64,000 nucleotides of DNA from Xenopus tropicalis. Lineage: Eukaryota; Chordata; Amphibia; Anura; Pipidae. Every line of letters starts with the position of its first letter. Positions within the stretch are counted from its first letter, which is position 1. The position numbers were made by a program, and so were the translations under genes. The stretch is taken from NCBI RefSeq assembly GCF_000004195.4, contig NC_030679.2, forward strand, positions 19,559,212 to 19,623,211. Direction: 5' to 3'. Under the pieces are notes generated by a model that was given only the letters and a program-made list of their open reading frames with translations, made no database searches and was not told where the DNA came from. Positions 55,260 through 64,000 of this stretch are shown here, piece after piece.

Positions 55260-55530
55260 CAGTTGGTCTGTAGTTATTTAGCTTTTTGTTTAGCAGCTCT
55301 CCAGTTTGGTATTTTAGCAGCTATTGTTGCTAGGATCTTAGCAACCAAGGAAGTGTTTTGAATGAGAGATGGCAAAATGAATAGAAGAGGTCCTGTATAG
55401 GAAGATAAGTAATAAAAAGTAACAATTGCCTCATAAAGCAATAGTTTTTGCTACTTAGGTCAGTGACCCCCATTTGAAAGCTGGAGAGAGTCAGAAGAAG
55501 AAGGCAAATAATTCAAAAACCTAAAAAAAA
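55260..55530. repeat. MITE fragment (13366 family)
   Basis: TTTAGCTTTTTGTTTAGCAG, CAGCTATTGTTGCTAGGATC and AGAGGTCCTGTATAGGAAGA match the family; ends are missing. Confidence 0.6.
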
Positions 55531-55854
55531 TGAAAATAATTATATACTTTTAGTCATCTGTAAATAGCATTTGTAGTTTTAGCTCTCATTGTTTTAGACA
55601 TTTGGGACCTGGCCGTTGTGATTACAATGGAAGCATATTTTTCAAAGGTGAAAATAGAGGTTATCACTATGCACCAGAGTAGAACGTCTTAGCTCTCTAT
55701 TCACTTGTATAGGATTTGGTAGTGATATATTTAGAAATTGGTAAGCTCTCACATTTACCCTCTGATAAATATGCCCCTGTATTCCAATACAATTGAATAA
55801 AGTGCTATGAAATTAGCCTGTGTTGGGCTGTAGTGGGTTCTGGGGAATCTTGGG

Positions 55855-56072
55855 CCCACCTGAGGACTTGACCTTAAGGGCCACCCGCTGCCACTGACGT
55901 CTCCACCACCCCCGCCTTTGCTGTGACGACATCTGCCCCTCCCCTACACAAGCCCTGCCTTACGCATATACCCCTAACAACCTCATGCAAAGGACCCAGG
56001 GAAGCAGGGCTCAATATGTTTGGATCCACCAGGACTTCTCCCATTATTCCCGTGGACCAGTCTAGCCCTCAG
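55855..56072. repeat. Decayed hAT MITE (CAGTGTCGGACTGG family)
   Basis: CTTGGGCCCACCTGAGGACTTGACC at the left and CCCGTGGACCAGTCTAGCCC at the right follow the order of the family; termini are mutated. Confidence 0.4.
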
Positions 56073-56182
56073 TATTCCCCATTGAGAGCAACTATGATCA
56101 AAATACTTTTCTTTTCGGTGGACTTCTGAGTGATAATGTCTAAATACCATTGTGCCAAGGGACTATGTCAATGGAGATTGAT

Positions 56183-56308
56183 ATATATATAATATATATA
56201 AATGTCGGATATATATATATGTATCTCAATATATATATCAAATCAGATGCCGCACTGACAGGACTTAGTGAAAAAATGAAATTACATTTATTTATGAAGA
56301 CACGTCAA

Positions 56309-56368
<60 letters not shown>

Positions 56369-56376
56369 ATATAATT
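56183..56376. repeat. (TA)n microsatellites around a Penelope-like fragment
   Basis: TA runs at about 56180-56235 (broken) and 56311-56362. Between them GCCGCACTGACAGGACTTAG and AATTACATTTATTTATGAAG recall the A/T-rich end and ACACGTCAA core of Penelope-type termini. Confidence 0.55.
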
Positions 56377-56399
56377 TATATTGCTGTGAGCTTTCATAT

Positions 56400-57960
56400 T
56401 GTTCTGGCATTTTTCCAGTTATTACAAATGAATCAAAAGAATGCCTTGGGAGTCAACAAACAGCCACCACATGGAATCTGGTATTCTTTTTGCTCTGACA
56501 ACAAAAACATAACCAGGGACCCAAAACCCACAGAACACGCTAAAAAGTGTACTGTGACTCGCTGATGCTTGCGTAATGCCTGTAGCCAGTAAACACGCAA
56601 CATGGCACAGAGGAAAGAGAAAACTGCATATGTAGACAATGGCATTGGTACTATGGTAACTTTTACGATCCGTGGCATTAATGGTTAATCCTCCCCCTTT
56701 TGCCCCCCCTTTCTGGCTAGAGATACTCAGTATTACTATATAGTGCAGAGTTAGTTTCAGCTGTTCTGGCTTTGCCACATTTGAAGTGAAGCTTCTACTA
56801 TATTTCAAACTCCAGCAGTGGCCCCCTTTCCCTCCCCGCACAATACAAAGTGCTTTGTAGCCCCTCTGGGGTTCTCGGCCCAGTGTTTTGCAGTCCCAGT
56901 GTGATCATTACAGCAGATGTGTTTTTCCTCATTAAAATGGTTTCGATTTTTTTGATCTAATTTTCCTTGAAGACTGTTATTTATTCCCCCCACCCTCTAG
57001 AGAAAGGAGGTTTTATAAAGGCCAGATTGTTTTGTGCGACTTGCAGCTAAAATGCATATAAAGGTGCCTTTGACTTTACCACATTAACACTAATGGGCCT
57101 TCCACCCTAAGCACTAAAACACACAGCAGAATGAGCTGTTATGTTACAAGCGTGCCTCTCTGACACTCACTGCTCGAGTCTGAGCCTATTACGCACATTA
57201 GGAGAGATGGCCCCGCATTGTGTAATGTGTAAAACCTGCACTAATGTCTAGGCCACGACTTAGTTGGGAAGCCAATGTCTCCTACTGGGCATCAGCAGCT
57301 ATTATGTGTCCTCAGAACCCCTGTTACTGAACAGGGGTAATTTTTCAATTCACATGGTGTAAGAACACTAATGGACACAAAAGTCACCCCGGGCATTGCT
57401 GCTCTCTGCACTGAGTGCCGAATGAAAAATCTGAATGATGTGCAAGCTAGGGGTTGGGGAGTTGGCGGGTGAGGGGTTGTCTTTGTGATTTCCCTGTACT
57501 GTACCCAAGAGGGGTGGTTGTTGGGCAGGCTGGTCTTAGGAACTAGAACCACTTGTCCCAAAACTAGATAGTTGTGGGTTTTTTTCCCTTTTTTACACCA
57601 GCAAGAAGGTGTGGTTTAATGTGGGGGACCCTATTCCCGCTAGAGATACTCAAAGGTTTGCATTAGAATATAAGGTTGTATGATAAAGGCAATGAGTTAG
57701 TAATACCCTAATGGCAGTTATGTATGTAACTAGTTGTTACTCTCCTGAGCCTCTTTCCTGGGTATGCCACATCTTCCTGACCTCAGGGAGACTTAACAAT
57801 GTCAATACAAAGAATGGAAAACAATACGGAACATAAAAAGCAAATAATACAGTTCTTTAAGCATTACCTTATATTTGTGGAAGATGGTATGCAAATAACA
57901 CCTTACTTTAAATTACCAATCAATATCAGATGACACAGATCATGGACTGTACCAGAGCAG
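56400..57960. other. No recognisable gene or repeat
   Basis: A minus-strand open frame of 139 codons (56422-56841) has no motif or splice context that I can recognise and is not called. Confidence 0.35.
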
Positions 57961-57964
57961 AGAG

Positions 57965-58492
57965 GCCCAGGAATGTAGAGGGCCCAGTGGGAATTTAGAG
58001 GGCCCAGTGGGAATGTAGAGGGCCCAGTGGGAATTTAGAGGGCCCAGTGGGAACGTAGAGGGCCCAGTGAGAATGTAGAGGGCCCAGTGGGAATGTAGAG
58101 GGCCCGGTGAGAATGCAGAGGGCCCAGTGGGAATTTAGAGGGCCCAGTGGGAATGTAGAGGGCCCAGTGAGAATGCAGAGGGCCCAGTGGGAATGCAGAG
58201 GGCCCAGTGGGAATTTAGAGGGCCCAGTGAGAATGTAGAGGGCCCGGTGGGAATGTAGAGGGCCCGGTGAGAATGTAGAGGGCCCGGTGAGAATGTAGAG
58301 GGCCCGGTGGGAATGTAGAGGGCCCGGTGGGAATGTAGAGGGCCCGGTGAGAATGTAGAGGGCCCGGTGAGAATGTAGAGGGCCGGTGAGAATGTAGAGG
58401 GCCCGGTGGGGATGTAGAGGGCCCGGTGGGAATGTAGAGGGCCCGGTGGTGATGTAGAGGGCCCAGTGAGAATGTAGAGGGCCCAGTGGGCA
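57965..58492. repeat. Minisatellite, 20-bp unit, about 26 copies
   Basis: Unit GGGCCCAGTGGGAATGTAGA. Variants occur at a few fixed sites: CCAGT/CCGGT, GGGA/GAGA, and AATGT/AATTT/AATGC. CCGGT variants are concentrated in the distal half (after about 58230). A one-base deletion near 58384 shifts the register. The lack of stops gives long minus-strand open frames (up to 170 codons) of no coding value. Confidence 0.95.
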
Positions 58493-59290
58493 CTGACTGA
58501 TAAGCACCTGAGCCTAGAACAAGTTCACCCAGTTCACTAGTTAATTTATGTCATAGTGTGCCTCTCGTAGGATACCTATAATCTAAAGTCCGTCTGCTTG
58601 TTACCTGCCTGTCTGTCTATCTATCCAGCCACCCATATATCTGTCTGCCTGCTTGCCCATCTATGGGGTAGCATCACACCTCTGTTCCCCACCTTCATTT
58701 CTCCCTTTATTCTTCCATCCTGTCACTCTTTTTATTGCCTCTCCCTCCTCCTCCTTCTCCTCTCCCAGCCAGTGTTTTCTGCTGGATAGAGCAGGCAGCA
58801 AAATATAAAAGTTAATTGACGGATTTACAAGTACTGGTTTTATTTGCTTTAAATCTGGATTAGGTCTGAATGCATTAATAAGGTGTTTGACTGTTCAGAT
58901 CATTTCAGATGATTCCTTGCCCTGACACTTTCAGGGGGTGGGTTTTGCTGCATGATGCGGGTATGTATTGATTGTGCTTCTAGTCACTGGCACACAATGC
59001 ATGCCCTGCGGCCACATCACCCTTCTCCATATGTTAACTGCTTGTAACCCATCCCATCCTGCCTACAGCTTCCAGACACTTTCCACAGACTTTTAAAATT
59101 ATTTTACTAATGTACCTGTTTCTGTAATTTTCTAAACTCTTGCTCACTAATATTAATCTTTCTCATTTCCAGTAACATAATTCCAGATATAATATGAAAT
59201 GTCAGTAAATAAGCACTTATTGGCCTAGATTTCATTGCAGGTGAAACCTTAAGTAAATTTTCACTGGAGCAATATCTTTGTTTCACATAA
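58493..59290. other. No recognisable gene or repeat
   Basis: CTGTCTATCTATCC-type low-complexity sequence at 58605-58660; otherwise nothing was recognised. Confidence 0.35.
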
Positions 59291-59424
59291 GGGCTGTGGC
59301 ACACGGGGAGATTAGTCGCCCGCAAGGCAACTTCGGCGATTTCGTCAAATCGCCAGCACGGTGTATGCCATCCCACCGGCAATTTACATTCTCGCCGGTG
59401 GGATGTCCCCATGTGCCACAGCCC
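59291..59424. mobile_element. Harbinger-type MITE, internal deletion form
   Basis: 134 bp, ends GGGCTGTGGCACACGGGGAG and CATGTGCCACAGCCC, flanked by TAA (59288-59290, 59425-59427). It keeps ATTAGTCGCCCGC and the ATCCCACCGGC hairpin but has lost the right terminal hairpin. Confidence 0.85.
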
Positions 59425-59875
59425 TAACAGAGATTTCTAGAACCTCTAGAGACAATGGTATGATGGCCATATGTGACTTTGGAAAGTATGCATGTCTTTG
59501 CCTTATTACACCCCATGTCAACCTGCATGGCAGCACCCTCCACCCAATGCTGAACTTGTCTGGTGTATTTTTCTGTCTTGTCAACTATTACCCCAACTTG
59601 CCAACCTACAGGGCAGCACCCACTGGCCAGTGCTGAACTTGTCTGTTGTATTTTTCTATCTTCCCTGACCTCTTTCTATCTACCTGACCTCTAAGCCTGC
59701 CACCCCTGGTGCCCCTCTTCAATATATAGAAAGGACAGGCGGAAGAGAGAGGCAAAGGGACGAGCTCATTGGGTAGGTGGAATTTTTTTCTGGTATCCCA
59801 GTGGGCCAGTCTGTCCCTGGGCCATTTTAATAACTATGGGTTTTGTTAGAGCACACATTGACATATCTAATTATA

Positions 59876-60150
59876 ATCGACTCGGATGCCAGGGGCCGAC
59901 CAGAAAACCTTAGGCCATGGACCCACTCTCCAAACTATATTTCATTCACTTCTTACTCAGTCTCTATATTTTCTAGTTTTTTTTATCTTTACATACTATA
60001 ATCTATTCTTTATATATTTAGTTTCTTTGTTCCCATAGAAAAATAACTAATGACCATGAATTAGGCCAAATGGCTAGAAGCAGGAGGGCCCACTAACACC
60101 TGGGCCCACCGGGAATTTTCCTGGTATCCCTGTGGGACAGTCCGACACTG
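59876..60150. mobile_element. hAT MITE (CAGTGTCGGACTGG family), left end decayed
   Basis: The right end is intact (CAGTCCGACACTG at 60138-60150). The left end reads GACTCGGATGCCAGGGGCC. The interior follows 26946-27223 closely. Confidence 0.7.
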
Positions 60151-60362
60151 TATAACATCACTTAAATACTTCTGTACAGTTGGTCATTTTTAAACCAGTG
60201 ACAAAAAATTTCAGAGAGAGAGTGAAAACCAAGATCTTGCATGGATAGAAAGAAAACTTGACAATTGGTAGCTGTGCAGACAGTAAAAGCAAATGATAAA
60301 TGCCATGCTGATAGATAATAGAGAGACAATAGAGTCCTACATGAGGTACAAAGGTAGGTGAA

Positions 60363-60412
<50 letters not shown>

Positions 60413-60423
60413 GATAGACAGAC

Positions 60424-60462
<39 letters not shown>

Positions 60463-60472
60463 CAAATGTAAC
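60363..60472. repeat. (GATA)n microsatellite
   Basis: About 110 bp of ATAG units with a short interruption (GATGATAGACAGACAG) near 60411-60425. Confidence 0.95.
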
Positions 60473-60589
60473 ATGAAATGATATATGAAAGACCATATAT
60501 AAAGATAACAGATAATTACAATTGTGTGTGCTTACGAATATTTATATAACCTTTAATATGTGGATGCACAAAACAAATGCCCAGGTGCA

Positions 60590-60790
60590 GAACTCTTTTG
60601 TACAGACTTCAAAAAATCTGCACTTACAGGGCTTCTGTGTATATAGAAAAATAATTTATTGCTTATTAACTGAACCCGTAACCATGAAATAATGCCCCAG
60701 TTGCAGGCGAAACATTCAGTGAGCTTTTATGGATTCAGTTAATAAAATACTATATGTGTGTGTGTATCAATGCCTTCTGCACTTACTTAA
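60590..60790 (+). repeat. Penelope-like terminal inverted remnant (tentative)
   Basis: CAGTTGCAGGCGAAACATTCAG at about 60698-60719 holds a CGAAAC core. TTTATTGCTTATTAACTGAACC (60655) and GGATTCAGTTAATAAAAT (60731) form an inverted repeat around it, as in the 54572 cluster. Confidence 0.45.
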
Positions 60791-60799
60791 AAGTACATA

Positions 60800-63763
60800 A
60801 ATGCCCTGGTGCTAAAAAATAGCGCTATTTATAAAAAAATGAAAGACCAAAAAATGAGAAAAAAACTGTTGAATCATCAATCTTAAAAAAAGTCATTATA
60901 TATATATATATGCACTGTGGGAGTAAAGTCTGTAGTCTTTTCTCAGAAGCTGTTACGCTGCTCCATATTGTCCAACCCTGACTGTTTGGGCCTGTCCAGG
61001 CCTGGCGTTATTAGAATAGTTATATTATTATCATAATTAGAGCAATGAATAGCTCACTAGTCTAGAATGGTAATATGCTTTTGTCAAAAAAAAGCTCCAT
61101 AGACACATAAAATGAATCATAAAATACAACCTCTGCAATGCACATTTTAATATTTATTTATAACAAGACATATTTCAAAGCACACACAACAAACACATGC
61201 GCACATACACATAATTGTATATCTGTCTATCTATATATGTATATATATACTGTATATATATACACACAAAGAAAATGTGACTTATCTCTTGTTTTTTCCA
61301 CTGTGCCATATTTCATAAAATGCCAACATTTTCCTTTTTTTTTTTTTATAGTTTTGCACTTTTATTTTTTTTAATGACACTTAACAAATTAATACTGTTC
61401 TCGGATCTTTATTCCAAATAAATAAACATGATCTGTTTGAACCCAAAAGCAATTTGCTTCGCTCACTTCTAGCAGGAATGAAACACGGTATTAACATAAA
61501 TGCATCAAAGTGAGAAAATAGGTCGTGTTTTGTGAGTTATGAGAAAAAAAATGTAACAATTTTTTTTTTTTTTTTTTTTTTTTTTTGAAACAACACAAAT
61601 ATTGGCTTTGGCAGGTTTTGCCCATTGGAAAGTAATGAAAATCATGAGGTAGAAATCACATTTTACAGTAAATTCACACAGCTAGGTAGTTAAATACATG
61701 AACATTTAAAAACACTTTATTAGGTACAATATTCAGGCAAACTTTAAATGGAAAAAAAGCAAAAGACAACACATTACTCATTAGGGAACCCTGATGGGAG
61801 GGGGATTATATGGAAGGTGAAAAGTGACCTCCTTCTTACCGGAAATCAGCCCAGCTAAACATTATCAACACTCTGCTTCTAATTTAGGGATCAGAACCGT
61901 GCCTTTGGCAGACGGCAGAGCCATTAACTTGGCATAGGTAGGAATTAATGTCCCTTCTAAAGAATAAAAATAAAACTAAATAATACAGGCAAACACTTTT
62001 CAGTAATGGTATTTTCTATCAAATGTCTTTTTGCCCCTTTCATTTATATTTACTATAGCATAGTGCAGTTTTACGGTATACTTAGGTCCTTATATTAGGT
62101 AGTCACACGTTTGCTGTCTTGGGATAGCTTATTTCTTCCCTGAGAGACCCAGATCTGCTTGGCATACAGCTGGGAAGGAAGATAAAACCCTTAGTGAATC
62201 ACATTGGCTCAAGCATGAATATACATTTCAGGAACAGCAGTAGGCAAGAAGCTGATTCCTACTTGGGAAAGCATATTCTCATCTACACTATGTAAGAGTG
62301 CACCTTTAAGTACAGTAGGATCATGTTGACACATGTGTGCTTAAAATGTCCCCATTATCTGATTGTATACTTGTGCTAAGCTGGCATTGAAAGTTTTATT
62401 ATCATACTGAGTGTATTTATTGTGATAATTACAGTAAAGGCAAATTGGTATTAGCCCATAAAAATTCAACTTGGAACTTATAATACAAATATAAGACCGC
62501 AAATCTAATATATCAATGTAACCCATAGGCACTGATCACCGGGCACTGCAATATTGAGTGTGATTTGCAGGTGTATCACTGTACTTATATAAGGCATTTA
62601 TAGGTACTGTGCAAAGATACACCCATGCATATTGGTACTATATACAGGTACATGGTTTATAGAGGGGTGACCATCAACCATTAGGAAAGCAGTATGTGTA
62701 TGCTGTGTACACAATCGGGTACTGATTAGTAATGTATATGGAGCAACATACTCGTATACACAAACACACTCTCTCTCTCTCTCTCTCTCTCTCAATCCTC
62801 TGGCCCTACAATTACCCCAATACCATTAAATAATGACAGATTCGGTCAATCATTGCATGTTAAATGTATGTAATTAAACACACAGACTAAAACATTGGTG
62901 TTCTGAATGGAAAAAAATAAAATAGCAGGAAAATTGCAAAAGACTTCACTTGATGAAAGTGAGACCTGATCCCTGAGTCACGTTGGTTAATATAATCCAT
63001 GGCAATATATATATATATTTGTATACAGTTCTGGCTCATTGCATGTAGATCCACATCAGATCTATCTCAGTCTTGCAGAAACACGCCAGTCTTATGCGCA
63101 TCCTCCATTTGGCTTTATAAAGTACCTCTAGGTCCTCTTATTGCAGATAAAAAGAAAACATTGCACATAATCACAGATGAATGTCTTCTCCCAACCCAGC
63201 CTGAAGAGTGCTCAGTGACTAGATTTCTTATTGGCAGTGCATTTAGGTTACCCAAGGGCATAGAGAACAATCAGGGGTTTAGTTCCAGGGCCCATACCTG
63301 CTGGGGCCACCCAGTCCGTCCTTTTAATTTCTTCTCTCCTGTAGGTGCCGCACCCCAATATCCTTCAGTTGGTTGCTGGATATAGAGAAACACAATTCAC
63401 ATTTTTATATGCATCTTGTTGTATATGCGATTGTGCTCCTTAAACTCCAATAACTGAGAGGCAGATGTATAAACATGTGAGTTTAGAGCTAAATATATAT
63501 AAAAATAAATCCCTTAGGAATGAATAGTACGTGGGCGGATTTTTATGTATTTTGCTCTCAACTTAGCCGCTAAGTGCACATATAACCATAAGTACGAAGA
63601 ATAGGGTTACCAAATCATGTAAATATTTTAATGTTGCAAATTGTCAATATTTTTATTAAAATGTTATCACTTAAGGGCCAAATAACTAAAACGTTGAGAT
63701 TTTCTAATTTTTCAGAGATAGCTGTTCCATAATAAAAATCCATCATACATATGGAAATAGAGG
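60800..63763. other. No recognisable gene; low-complexity tracts
   Basis: TA/TG-rich runs at 60896-60912 and 61225-61265, poly-T at 61560-61587, (CT)n at 62768-62793, short TA run at 63005-63019. I looked for hand1, the usual downstream neighbour of sap30l in vertebrates, and found no bHLH exon; it may lie beyond the window. Confidence 0.35.
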
Positions 63764-64000
63764 TATAGGATCTGTTATCCGGAAACCTGTTATCCAGAAA
63801 GTTCCAAATTATAGAAAGGCCATCTCCCATAGACTCCATTATAAGCAAATAATTTTAATTTTTTTTAAATAATTTCCTTTTTCTCTGTAATTATAAAACA
63901 GTATATTTTACTTGATCCCAACTAAGATATAATTAATCCTTAGTGGTGGCAAAACAATCCTATCGGGTTTATTCATTATATAAAAGTAATTTTTTAGCAG
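63764..64000. mobile_element. MITE of the ACAGGTATGGGA family, cut by window edge
   Basis: AGGTATAGGATCTGTTATCC then GGAAACCTGTTATCCAGAAA, TCCCATAGACTCCATT and TGATCCCAACTAAGATATAA, as in the copy at 8158. The right part runs off the window. Confidence 0.75.

Noticed and set aside
56422..56841. 139-codon minus-strand frame
   Set aside because: No recognised domain, no supporting splice or promoter context, and its length is possible by chance in 64 kb.
57995..58507. 170-codon minus-strand open frame
   Set aside because: It is a translation of the 20-bp minisatellite and nothing else.
61390..63400. Possible 3' UTR of hand1 on the minus strand
   Set aside because: Vertebrate synteny makes it plausible and minus-strand AATAAA strings exist, but no bHLH coding exon is in the window, so it cannot be supported.

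Overview
The window reads as nuclear DNA of a clawed frog (Xenopus, more likely X. tropicalis than X. laevis). One host gene with short conserved exons sits in a dense layer of frog-type transposon debris: palindromic MITEs with TTAA duplications (T2/Kolobok type), TTA/TAA duplications (Harbinger type) and 8-bp duplications (hAT type), Tc1 elements, a Penelope-like retroelement, L1-like and L2-like LINE remnants, and many (TA)n tracts. The species call is inference from repeat style and from the protein. No alignment was run.

The only host gene I can support is sap30l (Sin3A-associated protein 30-like), four coding exons on the + strand from 32132 to 37068, 181 residues, all splice sites canonical. 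A promoter-like stretch with CCAAT and GC boxes lies just upstream (about 31860-32131). A long 3' UTR probably runs to an ATTAAA signal near 39004. Introns 1 and 2 and the 3' UTR each hold palindromic MITEs.

Upstream (1-31850): a CRE-centred palindrome at the left edge; a full-length but frameshifted Tc1 copy (1331-2930) and a 315-bp deletion derivative of it (3916-4230); an L2-like LINE remnant on the minus strand split by a hAT MITE; two L1-like LINE remnants on the plus strand (about 18061-18420 and 20740-22037); a 32-bp minisatellite of about 31 copies (18486-19500); then a dense MITE block (25144-29139).

Downstream (39100-64000): a nearly intact Penelope-like element on the minus strand (about 39130-42318; reverse transcriptase plus GIY-YIG endonuclease, one frame broken only by two stops), capped by a Harbinger-type MITE; several perfect-palindrome MITEs; a full-length Tc1 copy with an unbroken 338-residue DDE transposase (46724-48326); a cluster of inverted repeats that pivot inside hammerhead-like motifs and alternate with (TA)n tracts (54366-55137); and a 20-bp minisatellite of about 26 copies (57965-58492). 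Long stretches have nothing recognisable and are marked as such.

The most notable signals are the potentially active Tc1 copy with its decayed sister and its MITE, the young Penelope element with dispersed ribozyme-like termini, and three sequence-unrelated MITE families that share one design: a full-length palindrome (or near it) built from a series of smaller hairpins.
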